From assembly GCA_009829735.1 (NCBI GenBank), contig CM020618.1:37176894-37240893 (forward strand): DNA of 64,000 nucleotides, written 5' to 3'. The position numbers and the translations under genes were made by a program. The first letter of the stretch is position 1; every line of letters begins with the position of its first letter. This DNA comes from Pyropia yezoensis (Eukaryota; Rhodophyta; Bangiophyceae; Bangiales; Bangiaceae). The notes below the pieces were generated by a model. It saw nothing but the letters and a program-made list of their open reading frames with translations. It made no database searches and was not told where the DNA came from. Of the stretch, positions 9,385-20,078 are shown in pieces.

Positions 9385-10231
9385 TGTGAGGAACCACCCA
9401 CACTTGGGCAGCCCTCAACGTACTCGTGATGGTGTCTGCGACCCGTGCCAGCCAATAGGGCGACAGGGTGCGGGGAAGAGGATGGAGGTGGTGACGGTGG
9501 TGGGTCTGGGGAAGAGGACGGCGCGACGTCGGTGGTGATCGAGAGGGTTCAAAGGGTGAAGGTCGTCTTTGGTCCGTGTCTGTGGTTGCCCTTCCGGTCT
9601 CCCCCGGTGGCGCCGACACCCACGCACTATATACTCGCGTCGGGGCACCCGAGGTGCCCCAAAGCATGCGTTTCCCCGTCGCTCCACCGGTAGGCACAAA
9701 ACGGCCCAAAAACAAAGCATGGCTCTCAGAACAAAGCATGGGCGGGCGTGCGCACTAAAGGAGTGCAGCCCCAGTTTGCCCCAAACGAAGGGGTCCGGCG
9801 TGCGGCGCCTAGGGCGCCGCCCCAGCCGGCTCCAGACGCCAGTCGGCCCGAAGGTCCGAGAGGCGTGTAAGCACGATTCGATCGAGTCGGCCGAATCGGC
9901 CAGCCGGCTAGCCAGTCACATCGCTGCAATGCTGCAGCGAGGACATTTTAACGGACTCGCCAGCTGTGGCTGATGTGGCTCGTCATGGGTGCTGACGGTG
10001 GCGCCTTTCGACAGGCCATGATGGGCTGTCGATGGCTGCTGTCGTGCGGCCGGCAGACACCGTGAGACAGCGGCTGACTCATCTTGCGTCTGGAAGGTAC
10101 ACCGCGTCATGCTCCACAATACAAGGAGCTGATCCATGTTGCCAGGAGTTGATTCGGCAGGATCTGTAAGGAGAGGTCCCAGATATTATCCCTTAAGTAT
10201 TAGGCATGGGATTAGGGGGGAAATCCTTACA
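9385..10231 (-). repeat. 5' LTR of element B (copy 2)
   Basis: 847 bp. It differs from copy 1 at about four positions that I noticed (for example the bases equivalent to 2841 and 3210). The TATA motif is at plus 9628-9633. The promoter here drives minus-strand transcription of element B. Confidence 0.95.
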
Positions 10232-10236
10232 CAAAT
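10232..10236. repeat. Right target-site duplication CAAAT of element B
   Basis: Matches 2754-2758 and is followed directly by the resumed RT coding sequence of element A. Confidence 0.95.
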
Positions 10237-12812
10237 TCCCATTGCCCCGGAGGACAGGCATAAAACTACCTTTACCTGTCACTGTGGTACCTACCAGTGC
10301 AAGCGACTACTGTTTGGACTGTGTAACGCGCCGGCAACTTTCCAGCGCGCTATGGACATGATTCTGGCCGGAGTACGGTGGCAGATCTGTCTCGTCTACC
10401 TGGACGATGTTATTTGTGTTCTCCCGAAGTCCGGAGGAACACAATGGCCATCTTGGCCAGGTGTTCAAGCTACTTGCTGACGCCGGTGTGTCACTGAAGG
10501 CGAGTAAGTGCCACCTCTTCACTCAAGAGGTGGAGTACTTGGGACATGTTGTCCGTCCGGGGCGCCTCAGTGTCAACGAGAAGAACTTGAGGGCCATCCG
10601 TAAGGCTCAGTACCCCCGGACCCAGACCCAGATGAGGAGCTTCCTCGGGATGTGTAACGTGTACCGACTTTTCATCAAGGGCTTCGCCAAGGTGGCGAAG
10701 CCATTGAATGAGCTAGTTAGCTCAACGCTACCGAAGAGCCTGCCTCCCCCAAGTCGGGTGGAGCAGGAATCCTTTGAGACTCTTCGGGACCTTCTGCTGA
10801 AGCCCCCCATCTTGGCTATTCCCAGGTTGGGAGGCCACTACATCCTAGATGTGGACGCTAGCTACGACCAACTTGGTTGTGTGTTGCTTCAGCAGCAGCC
10901 GGACAAGGAGTACTTGCCGGTGGGATACTTCAGCAAGGGGCTGAACTCGGCCGAGAAGAACTACGGAGTCACCGAGTTGGAAGGACTCGCAGTGGTGTGG
11001 GCGGTGACGTCACTTCGTCACTACCTAGAGGGTGAGAAGTTCCTCATCCGCTGTGACCACCGCGCGTTGCAGTTCATCTTTAAGACGGATTGTACGAACA
11101 CTCGTCTCAACCGGTGGAGGGTGCGACTGGCACCCTTCAACTTTGATATTGAGTATCGACCTGGCAGGCAACATGCCCTTGCCGACGGCCTTTCTCGGGT
11201 ACCTACCGAGGGGCTGGACACTAACCCAGTCGATGAGGACATCCCCATCGTGGGGGTAGTCACGCGCTCGGGTCAGGCGTTGAACCCCGAGGCGCCAGGG
11301 AACAAGAAGTACTTGCCCCTGTCCCTGGACGAGGTGGTGAAGGCCCAGGCCGAGGATCCCTTCTGCAAGTCGCAGAGGGATACACTGGATACAGTGGCGG
11401 AGACGCGGTTCTTTCTCTGAGACGATGGCCTCCTCATGAGGAGGGGGGTATTCCAGGGGACCGAACAACTTGTCGTCCCCGCATCCCTCAAGGACAGTAT
11501 CCTTGAGAGGGAGCATAACGCTCCCACAGGTGGACACCTGGGGTCTAGTAAACTGTACCAGACCCTGAGGACCAGGTACTACTGGCCGTCCATGGTGGTG
11601 GACATCTACAGTTGGGTGGCTGCCTGCACAAGTTGTGCGCAGAATCGTCTGATGGAACGGCGGCCTACTACGGCTATGCTATTGTTCCCGGCCAAGGAGC
11701 CCTTTGCCGCGTTGGCGATGGATATCCTTGGGCCACTGCCAGTGACCGAGGAGGGCAACCAGTACCTCCTGGTCATCTGTGACCGCTTCACGAAACTTAC
11801 GCGAGCGATCCCACTGGCAGAGATCACGGCCATCTCGGTCGTGTCAGCCTTCCTAGATCACTGGGTTGCCGCGTATGGCATTCCGGATAGTACACTATCG
11901 GACAATGGACCGCAATTTGCGTCTGTACTGCTTCAGGGAGTGCTGGATATGTTGGGGGTCAAGGCAAACTATGCCACCCCCTACCACCCACAAACTAATG
12001 GGCAGGTGGAGCGCTTCAACAAAACTATTGTTCGGCAGCTGCGCCACTATGTGAGTGAGCACGTGAAAACGTGGGACCAACACATTTCTATTCCTACCAC
12101 TGCCTACAATTCGCAGGTTCACTCATCTACCGGGGAAGTACCCCTCGCTTTTGTGACCCCCCGCCGCGTGCGGTCTATTGCCGTGCGGCGGCTGCCCCCA
12201 ACTAGGGAGGATGGTGGCAGTGCGCCTACTCCTACTGAGAGTAAGGCGGAGTTCGCTGCTAGGCTTGAAAAACTCATCCCTAAAGTCAGGGCTGAGATGG
12301 ACAAAGCACAAAAGCGCTACAAGCGTACCTTTGACAAAAAGGTGCGCAATGCTAAGCATGTCCCCGAGCAGGGTGACTGGGTACTGGTTCACTCACACAC
12401 CCCAACTGGGGGTAAGTTGGTATTCCAGACGAAGGGGCCGTACCAGGTCCTTCGTACTGATGGGCGGCGCTTCACCATCGAAAGTGACGATGGAATCCGC
12501 ACAGTGAACGGACAGGACGTGGTCAAAGTTGCACCACCGCCTACAGGCGACCCAGCTTGGGCGCGTGCGTTGGAAGCGTGGCGCCTCCCCTCACTGCCTG
12601 CGGCCAAACAGGGCCCGCAGGAGTACGTGTTCGATAAGTTCATCGACCACGGCTGGGATGAGGACACTAACCGCCTCATGTTGAGGGTGCGTTGGTTCGG
12701 CTACAAAGCCAAGGATGATACGTGGGAGTATGTGGAGGACCTTCCCGCTGAGAAGGTCCGGGCATACTGTGCCCGGAATGAGATAGACCCTAACAGCCCC
12801 CCCTCAACGTGA
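10237..12812 (+). pseudogene. pol: Element A pol, 3' part: RT C-terminal half, RNase H, integrase, chromodomain
   Basis: The segment resumes with CKRLLFGLCNAPATFQ and the catalytic YLDDV. An extra T in 10413-10415 shifts the frame right after YLDDV, and the correct frame then reads on as FSRSPEEH. RNase H (DVDASYDQLGCVL, RCDHRALQFIF) and the connection follow. An in-frame TGA at 11418-11420 then interrupts the protein before integrase. Integrase has a zinc site (CTSCAQN), MDILGPLPV, SDNGPQF and NGQVERFNK for the DDE triad. The C-terminus (about 12620-12770) is a chromodomain (YVFDKFIDHGW…RVRWFGY…DTWEYVE). The nested insertion, frameshift and nonsense codon together make the copy non-autonomous. 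Confidence 0.92.
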
Positions 12813-12923
12813 GGGAAGGCGGAGCAACAGTGCCAAGAGAGTGCTTCAAGTCGAAGTGGTACGCAGAGTGGCTTTTAACTACAGCCCTAACCCTCACACT
12901 CTCACAACAAAGGCAGCTGCCAA

Positions 12924-14867
12924 CTAGGCATGCATGCTAGACTCTACAACCCGACGGCCCTCGCCCTCACGTGGAGGCGAGCGGCGAGACCCACGGCGAT
13001 AACGCTCCCCACCAGTCGGAGGGGCCGACGGCTCCAAGTCGGAACCGTCGCGCCCCTCACGGTCGCGCAAGTGGCGACGACCGCGGCTACCCTTCTGCTT
13101 GGTCTTGCGCACAAGTTGGCGACGCAGACGGCGAACTGACTCCGACTCTGACGGAGTAGAGGACTCCGAGACGGAGTAAGACAACTCGTCTTCCGACACG
13201 GAGGGAGAGCGCCGGGAGCGTCGGCGACGACGGCGAGGAGGCGAGTATGCCCGGCTCGCGCGACGTTTGCCACGCCCAAGTGGGGCTGGCTGGGGCATAA
13301 TAGCCCCAATGCGAGCCAACTCGGCCGTCATAAACTCCGCCACCGACTCGCAACTCGCGGTCGCCACCGCAGTACGAACGCGCTCCTCAAGTTGAGGAGT
13401 CTCGGAAGTTTGAAGGGTTGCGGTCGACGCAGCCAACCAGGATATGGTGCGCACCAACGTGGTGATCATCATCTCTGAGGTCAGAGGCGTGGCCGGTAAC
13501 ACCAACTTGGGGTATACCGTCAGGAGGGTGGCCCCCAAGTTGGGGGACACCGGGGTGGACGACTCAACGGCCACGCTAATCGGGATGTCCCCGTGCGGCT
13601 GGTAGGGGACAGGAGGAAGTGGGGGGGCACGCCGAGGGGGCGGTGCCCGGATGTAACTGCGACCCCTACTCGGGGCCCCCGCAGTGGGTTGAGTCATATG
13701 GTCATCATGTGAGGGCACGGCCATAACTATGGCCTTGTCCGGGGGAGGCGCAGTGTGGCGATCCACCCCCGGGGCATACGGGTATTCCCCGATGCCCAAC
13801 CCCTCTCGTAGGACCACACGGCCGTCGTGAAGTTCACGAGCAACCCATACGAACTGGCGAAGTGCGCCATCGTCCTTGGGCCCACGAGTGGGGCGGCGCA
13901 ACTTGCGCTCAATGCTCTCCCACTCGATAAACTTGTGGAGGCGCAGCATCTCCTCAAGTAGAGTGAGTTGTCCTGATGAGCACCCCTCAGCAACTAGCTG
14001 AGGGGTGAGCTGTTCCAAACCTTGGATAAGCCGGTGGGGAAGATGCCAAAGCATCCTCCGCCGCTGGACACAGGACACCCAGGTCGACATGACCTCGAGG
14101 AGCCACTGGGTGGCCAACATGGCCCACACCAGGTGATCTGGGCCAGCCGTCAACATGACGGAGCCGAAGTGGTCAAGCAATCGTGGCAGCAACGCCGGGA
14201 ACCCGTAGGGGACCTCAACTTGAGGCCACCACTCGGGCTTCTTCGGATAGTACTGCTCCTTACTGGCAGCAGACTGCTGAGAAAACTCAAGTTGAGCCGA
14301 GGTCACCAAGTAGGGACCTCGCCGGAAGTCCTTCTCCATCCGCACATCAAAGTGATGAGTGTGCGGATCGGCCTCGTGAAGGTACGGGGGGCGAGTTGCC
14401 ACCGCGTCCCAAGTAAAGGTCGGCAAGTCCCCGGGACCCGAGATAGTTCCCCCGCGGTCCACCATAGCCTTGGCCCGCTGAACGTCCTCGACCTCCTCAT
14501 CGTCCAGGAAGGCAAACTGGTCCGTCCTGAAGCCAGCAGGGAACCCGACCCTACGGGGATACTTCTCCCGTAGGCGGTCCCATACCCGACCCATCGCTGT
14601 GCCAAGTCGGCCACAGCGAAGAACAGTCAACCCCTCCTCATACAGAGGCCAAGCGGGGTAAAACCACCGCCCCAAGGGCTCACGCGGGACAACTTGTCCA
14701 GCCTCCGGGGGAGATCCCGCCGTCAACCCAAAGCCGGGTGACGCGGGAGTCCCATCCCCCGGAGTAACCGCGGAGCCCCCGCCGGAAGTCCCGGCGGGCG
14801 CTGCACCGTAGGAGGTATCCTCCATACGTTCATCGAGGGAGTCCGTCTCCACCCCCGGGGTTGCCAT
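12924..14867 (-). CDS. Long antisense ORF between pol and 3' LTR of element A
   Basis: 647 residues from the ATG at 14867; the open frame extends upstream to 15038 without an ATG that I prefer. It is convergent with pol: its stop lies 111 nt from the pol stop. I recognise no family. The middle (about residues 60-400) is well-ordered and rich in W, F, Y and hydrophobics, not low-complexity. The C-terminal ~130 residues are Arg/Ser-rich, resembling SR-type or basic RNA-binding tails (SPPRRRRRRSRR), with an acidic-serine block. The ORF is much longer than chance would allow in a region with normal stop density on the other frames. It may be a retroelement-encoded nuclear or RNA-binding accessory factor, but this is inference. 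Confidence 0.6.
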   Translation of the reverse strand: MATPGVETDSLDERMEDTSYGAAPAGTSGGGSAVTPGDGTPASPGFGLTAGSPPEAGQVVPREPLGRWFYPAWPLYEEGLTVLRCGRLGTAMGRVWDRLREKYPRRVGFPAGFRTDQFAFLDDEEVEDVQRAKAMVDRGGTISGPGDLPTFTWDAVATRPPYLHEADPHTHHFDVRMEKDFRRGPYLVTSAQLEFSQQSAASKEQYYPKKPEWWPQVEVPYGFPALLPRLLDHFGSVMLTAGPDHLVWAMLATQWLLEVMSTWVSCVQRRRMLWHLPHRLIQGLEQLTPQLVAEGCSSGQLTLLEEMLRLHKFIEWESIERKLRRPTRGPKDDGALRQFVWVARELHDGRVVLREGLGIGEYPYAPGVDRHTAPPPDKAIVMAVPSHDDHMTQPTAGAPSRGRSYIRAPPPRRAPPLPPVPYQPHGDIPISVAVESSTPVSPNLGATLLTVYPKLVLPATPLTSEMMITTLVRTISWLAASTATLQTSETPQLEERVRTAVATASCESVAEFMTAELARIGAIMPQPAPLGRGKRRASRAYSPPRRRRRRSRRSPSVSEDELSYSVSESSTPSESESVRRLRRQLVRKTKQKGSRGRRHLRDREGRDGSDLEPSAPPTGGERYRRGSRRSPPREGEGRRVVESSMHA

Positions 14868-15193
14868 GGCTCTCCCCAAGTTGGAAAGAGACGCCCTGGT
14901 TACAGCGGCACGAGACCCGCCTCGAGTTGAGGGGGACTCGGATCGTGGGTAGACGGGTGGCCTCCCCAGCGTGGGGCGATCCAGGGGAAGGTGAAGGGGA
15001 TGTAGTGGTGGTGGTGAAGTGAGAACCGGGGAGAGCAAGCTGCCAAGTGGGCAAGCTTGAGGAGGGGGGCGGTCAACGTGACCGCCTCCACATCCGCGTT
15101 ACGTATTCGAGGGGGGGGAGCAAGTCGCGCCCCCAACGCCGAGACGTGCGTTTACGCACCCCCTCACAGGGCCGACCGGGTCGGTCGGAACTG
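14868..15193. other. Untranslated 3' region of element A upstream of the PPT
   Basis: No ORF with an ATG that I trust; it likely contains the promoter and 5' UTR of the antisense ORF. Confidence 0.3.
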
Positions 15194-15205
15194 AGGAGAG
15201 GGGAG
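15194..15205 (+). other. Polypurine tract of element A
   Basis: AGGAGAGGGGAG directly abuts TGTGGCAG, the proposed 3' LTR start. Position and composition fit plus-strand priming. Confidence 0.7.
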
Positions 15206-16031
15206 TGTGGCAGTACTGACCCCCAGGTACGGGGGCAATACGTGCCATGCACGGGGCGGCAGGCCACTAGCCTGATCCGTTCCTCCCCCTGCATTTGGGT
15301 CCATATTCCCTAAGTTTGGGATAGTTAGCTTAGTAGTAAATCCAACTTGGATTTGAGGGTTTTCTGCATTTTATCGTCTTGAATTTTCGTGTGGCCCGGT
15401 GGGCAGGTGCTGGGGTGGGAGATTCTGAGTGGCGAGATTCTGAGGGGACCCTGGGGGGATAAGGGGAGGGACAGCGGGGCTTGGCCCTGCGTCCCCGTCC
15501 CGACCAAGAAACTGTTGGACCACACACCACCTTCTTGTTTGTCAGTGGGGGGATTGCCCCACAACAGGGATAGAGTGTGTGCGACTTGCACTTCTTCCGG
15601 TTCCCCCGACACGGGAGGCAGCCCTTGTACACCGCTCCAACTTGGGTGTCGCGTGTGCGAGAGGTTTTTGCCACATGTTGTGGGGCAATCCCCCCACCAG
15701 TAAACAAGAAGATGGTGTGTGGGCCAACAGTTTCGTGGTTGGGACGGGGAAGCACGGCTAAGCCCCGCTGTTGCTCCCCTTATCCCTCCAGGGTCCTCTC
15801 AGAATCTCGCCACTCAGAATCTCCCACCCCAGCACCTGCCCACCGGGCCACACGAAAATTCAAGACGATAAAATGCAGAAAACCCTCAAATCCATGTTGG
15901 ATTTACTATCAAGCAAAGTATCCCTAACTGAACTTCTGGATCAAATGCAAAGGGAGGAACGGGTCAGACCAGTTGTCTCCCGCCCCAGTATGGCGCGCCC
16001 TGCCCCCCTGCGTGGGGCCAGTTCTGCCACA
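15206..16031 (+). repeat. Proposed 3' LTR of element A, organised as a long inverted repeat
   Basis: 826 bp from TGTGGCAG to CTGCCACA, following the polypurine tract. The left arm (15206-15566) and right arm (15676-16031) are inverted copies with clear but imperfect identity over their whole length. A 109-bp loop separates them. An RNA of this region would form a hairpin with about 355-bp arms. The alternative is a foldback/TIR element inserted beside the polypurine tract. The absence of a target duplication (flanks GGGAG and CAAGT) argues against a simple foldback insertion. Confidence 0.65.
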
Positions 16032-19000
16032 CAAGTGGCTGGCATGGTTGGGTATCATTCACTTTCGGAGGGCGGATGCTGCTTTGACTGCATGCTCGTC
16101 TCTCCGCCTGTTCCTTCTACTTTATCTATCCTTCCCCCTCTCTGCTTCCCATGACACGGTTCCTTCATTGAATGGGCACGTTCCCTGGCGGTGGCCTCTC
16201 CTTGGCTTTGCTGTGCGTGTTTTCTTCCCTACCGCCTCAAGTTGGTCATCACGGCGTCATCTCAAGGCTTGGCCTCAGCACACTCTTGTAGTGTAGGGCA
16301 CCCATGTCTTCCTGGTCGGTGTGATCGGGTCGCCGTCCCTGGTGGTGCTTGACATCACTGTGTGTGTGTGTACGGAGCTTGTTGGAGACATGCGTATGTT
16401 CTTTTTGGTGCCTTGACTCTCCGCTGGCTTTCCCCTTCTCTCCCTGCTGGCGAGCTGGGATTCTGTCTTGTGGATGGGGGTGGCGGCGGCCTTGGTTGAG
16501 GTGGCGTGCAGCGGGTGTGAGGTGTGAGTGGGTTGGTTTGCTTTCACGAACTAAGCTTATTCTCGTCAATGTCCGGCCTCCGACGCTCCGTCCGTGTAGC
16601 GTTTCATTGACCCTCTATCTCCGTTCAATGCTTCGCTTGTGTATCCGACTCGTGCGTCACCCTTCTTGTAATGTGCTCCCCTTACGACGTGCTCTTTATT
16701 TTATCGCGCTTTCTTCTTCTTTCTCGGCGCTCGAGCTTCTATTGTACTGGTGACCCTAGCGTGCAAATCATCCGCGCACTCTTCGCGGTCCTTCTTTGAC
16801 ATCTGATTTTTAGCCGCGCACGCAGGCAGATCCGATTTTTTTCTCCCGCCGGCGTTTGTCGCCGACGGCTGCGCGCTCGCGCGATCCGGGAGGAACCACT
16901 CGACGTGTGGGACCTAACCGCGCCATGTTTGACTCGCTCGCATCTCGAGCCAGCGCCATGGTATGCATGAGTGCCGACACCAGACAGCCGCACAGCACAC
17001 CCGGTGTACTCGCGTCGGCATCAGTGAGGACGAACGTCTTTCGCACGGACTTGTACTCGTCGTCACACATGTGCCTCTCAGTAAACTGCTTTTTGGCCCA
17101 TTGCGACGTCACCCACTCCTGCACCGCCATCGACAGGTTGTGATCAAAGAACGGCTGTGTCGAACCTGGCCTAATTGGCCGGTGGGCCCTGCATCCAGCG
17201 ACGAGCCTGCCGGAGCTCAGCGAGGCTGGCCATGCTAAGTTGTCTCCCGGAAGAGAAACGCTGGATGAGGGCCCAACCTCGCTGGCTAAGTCCCGCCACC
17301 TCCCAGCCCCGCCTGCTCCTCTACGAATGGAGCAGCTCCATGATGGCTTGCACTCTGCTGCAGTCCCGCAGCAGTGCGCCTCCCCTCTCCAGAACCGGCC
17401 GCTAGCGTGAGAGCAGCATCAGAGCATGTGTCTGCTAATACCGTGCGTGCACACGCCCTCCGCTTGTTGGCCTAACGTTTCTTAAACTTCGCCTTGCGCA
17501 GCCTCATGCACCAAGTGAAAGCCACTTTGGCTCCGCAGTCACCCAACAGCCGCAGTATGGCAGGGGAGCCCCTAAGCAGGATGGCACTGAAAAGCCGCAA
17601 TAGTGCAGCCTCATGTTCTGTACTGGTGGATCTCCCAGGCTGCAGAGCGTTCAGAAAACCATTTTACTAGTCCAACCGCAGTCGCCGGGCCGAGGGGGGG
17701 TGGTTGATTCAGCAGGCTGCGTGGCAGGGCTGCTTGGACTCCCTAGGCCTACCTCGGCCGGCGTGCATGGCGGCTGGGCGGTCACCTCTGACACCCCGCG
17801 CGCCACGGCCGCCTCAGAACCACCTCCGATGTGAAGGCCTCCTCCTGCCCGGTAGGCGGGATTTAGAGTGACTCGAGGCTGGAGAACTGGAGGGCGGCCA
17901 GCGTGAGATCCATTGGAGTGCACCTCGGGAGAGGCCCTCGCTGCCATAGTTCCTCTCACCCCGCGCCTGACTTGCTCTCTTCCCGTCTCCATTCCAATCA
18001 AGAGTTTGAGGAGAGAGCGGCTACACTCCGGGCACCTTGATGCTTATACTTTCTCGAAGGGGGAGGCCAGAAAAGAGCGGGCGCACGTAGCTGCGGCCGT
18101 CAGTCTCGCTGCAGAAACTAAGTTCGTGCGGCTTCCCGATCGCCACGCTGCACCACATACCTCGGCGAAAGCGACCTGAGTCCCACAGACCCAACATACA
18201 TCTGAGCTCCATCCATGGCGTCCTCCGTTGGTTGGTCCTCCTCGCGTAGGCGGCGAGGCGGCGGCAAGAGGGCCTACAAAACGCTGGCGAATCAGGATGG
18301 CCTGCAGGCTCCCGCAGAATCCAGCTTCGCGGAGCTCGAGAGACTTTTCATAAAATCCCGTCAAAGACTACGTTATGTCGGTGACAAGGCCTCCCTCCGG
18401 AATGCCCCGTGAGCCTTGAAAGACTTCTGTCGCGACCCAATTTTTTTTCAACCACTCATACTTCTGAAGGTTGACACTCGACACCTCAGGAGCGAGGAGC
18501 CGTAAGAGCCACCTGAACTGGGTGTGGTGGGGCGCAAAAAAAGTATCCGGCCACAGACGAATGAATACATTTTCCGACAGACGCAGACACGACTGCAGAG
18601 TGGTCAGAAAAACACAGAGTTTTTCCGACCACTCTCACAACACGCCCATGCGGCCAAACACAGCGGAAGGGAGAGGAGTCGAGATGGGCTTTCAACCAAC
18701 GTTCCATCAAAGAGAGCCCAAGGCGGGGCCTCCGACACCTTCACCCGCGCAGACCACACGGTCAGACCCACTCCCACCAGATACCGCCACGGTCGGCTGT
18801 AGCAGAGGGTGCCCGAGTGTGGAGCCTGGCCGCTGTCCACCAGTGCCGCCAAGCGCGGCCTCTGTTTTTCTCGCTGCGTTTGCGCGCATCTGTGCACCCC
18901 TGTGGGCACCATCCAAGCACTTCCCCCTTCCCCCGCCTCATTTGGGGGGGGAGCTCTGCCCACATGGGGCTTCCGAAGTGGGCCAGGCACTTAGCCGTTC

Positions 19001-19231
19001 TGGTGCCAGGGTGGTGCGGGGGGTATGCTATGCCTCGTACCCCCGTTGCCATGTTGAAGCCGGCCCCCGACGACAATGATCCGTCGTGGCGGCCGTCCGT
19101 GGAGGCGCCGACCGAGTCGCCGAGATGCGTATTGCATCCTGTCTCGACGTCCACCTCGCCTCGGGCGCGCTCGTTGGCGCGGCGCGCCTCCAATCGGGCA
19201 CTGCAAAGACCAGGCGGCGCCGCACTGCTCT
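16032..19231. other. Gene-poor stretch downstream of element A
   Basis: Only short open frames, with no domain I recognise. It includes a TG dinucleotide run near 16360-16375. Base composition is less extreme than further right. It looks like decayed repeat DNA. Confidence 0.4.
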
Positions 19232-20078
19232 TGTGAGGAACCACCCACACTTGGGCAGCCCTCAACGTACTCGTGATGGTGTCAGCGACCCGTGACAGCC
19301 AATAGAGCGACAGGGTGCGGGGAAGAGGATGGAGGTGGTGACGGTGGTGGGTCTGGGGAAGAGGACGGCGCGACGTCGATGGTGATCGAGAGGGTTCAAA
19401 GGGTGAAGGTCGTCTTTGGTCCGTGTCTGTGGTTGCCCTTCCGGTCTTCCCCGGTGGCGCCGACACTCACGCACTATATACTCGCGTCGGGGCACCCGAG
19501 GTGCCCCAAAGCATGCGTTTCCCCGTCGCTCCACCGGTAGGCACAAAACGGCCCAAAAACAAAGCATGGCTCTCAGAACAAAGCATGGGCGGGCGTGCGC
19601 ACTAAAGGAGTGAAGCCCCAGTTTGCCCCAAACGAAGGGGTCCGGCGTGCGGCGCCTTGGGCGCCGCCCCAGCCGGCTCCAGACGCCAGTCGGCCCGAAG
19701 GTCCGAGAGGCGTGTAAGCACGATTCGATCGAGTCGGCCGAATCGGCCAGCCGGCTAGCCAGTCACATCGCTGCAATGCTGCAGCGAGGACATTTTAACG
19801 GACTCGCCAGCTGTGGCAGATGTGGCTCGTCATGGGTGCTGACGGTGGCGCCTTTCGACAGGCCATGATGGGCTGTCGATGGCTGCTGTCGTGCGGCCGG
19901 CAGACACCGTGAGACAGCGGCTGACTCATCTTGCGTCTGGAAGGTACACCGCGTCATGCCCCACAATACAAGGAGTTGATCCATGTTGCCAGGAGTTGAT
20001 TCGGCAGGATCTGTAAGGAGAGGTCCCAGATATTATCCCTTAAGTATTAGACATGGGATTAGGGGGGAAATCCTTACA
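19232..20078 (-). repeat. Solo LTR of the element B family
   Basis: 847 bp with the same TGT…ACA ends and TATA motif (plus 19475-19480) as the B LTRs, but more substitutions (about a dozen seen). It is flanked by the perfect 5-bp duplication GCTCT at 19227-19231 and 20079-20083. No internal sequence adjoins it. It is therefore a product of LTR-LTR recombination after an older insertion. Confidence 0.95.

Larger units (their letters stand above)
2759..10231 (-). mobile_element. Nested full-length chromovirus (element B), coding-intact
   Basis: Element B is 7473 bp long and reads on the minus strand. Two 847-bp LTRs (2759-3605 and 9385-10231) have TGT…ACA ends and differ at about four positions that I can see. 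The order in transcription direction is 5' LTR, primer-binding site, a zinc-finger ORF, gag, pol with chromodomain, polypurine tract, 3' LTR. A 5-bp CAAAT duplication flanks it. Gag and pol have no internal stops. The low LTR divergence and intact frames imply a recent, possibly still autonomous insertion. Confidence 0.95.
1..16031 (+). mobile_element. Outer Ty3/gypsy chromovirus (element A), 5' end outside window, interrupted and inactivated
   Basis: The plus strand carries, in order, gag with a CCHC knuckle, protease, reverse transcriptase, RNase H, integrase and a C-terminal chromodomain. An antisense ORF, a polypurine tract and an LTR follow. The order PR-RT-RH-IN plus the chromodomain places it in the Ty3/gypsy chromoviruses. 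Element B occupies 2759-10231 inside the RT domain: the text before B (…NAGYWQI) continues after B (PIAPED…). Further lesions are a one-base insertion near 10413 and an in-frame TGA at 11418. The 5' LTR and primer-binding site lie upstream of the window, so age and target duplication cannot be read. Confidence 0.9.

Noticed and set aside
16810..17130. 106-codon minus-strand ORF in the gap after element A
   Set aside because: Protein-like in part but too short, with no recognised family and no continuation in any frame.
18762..19466. Minus-strand ORF crossing into the solo LTR
   Set aside because: Begins in unique DNA and ends across the LTR boundary; chance open frame.
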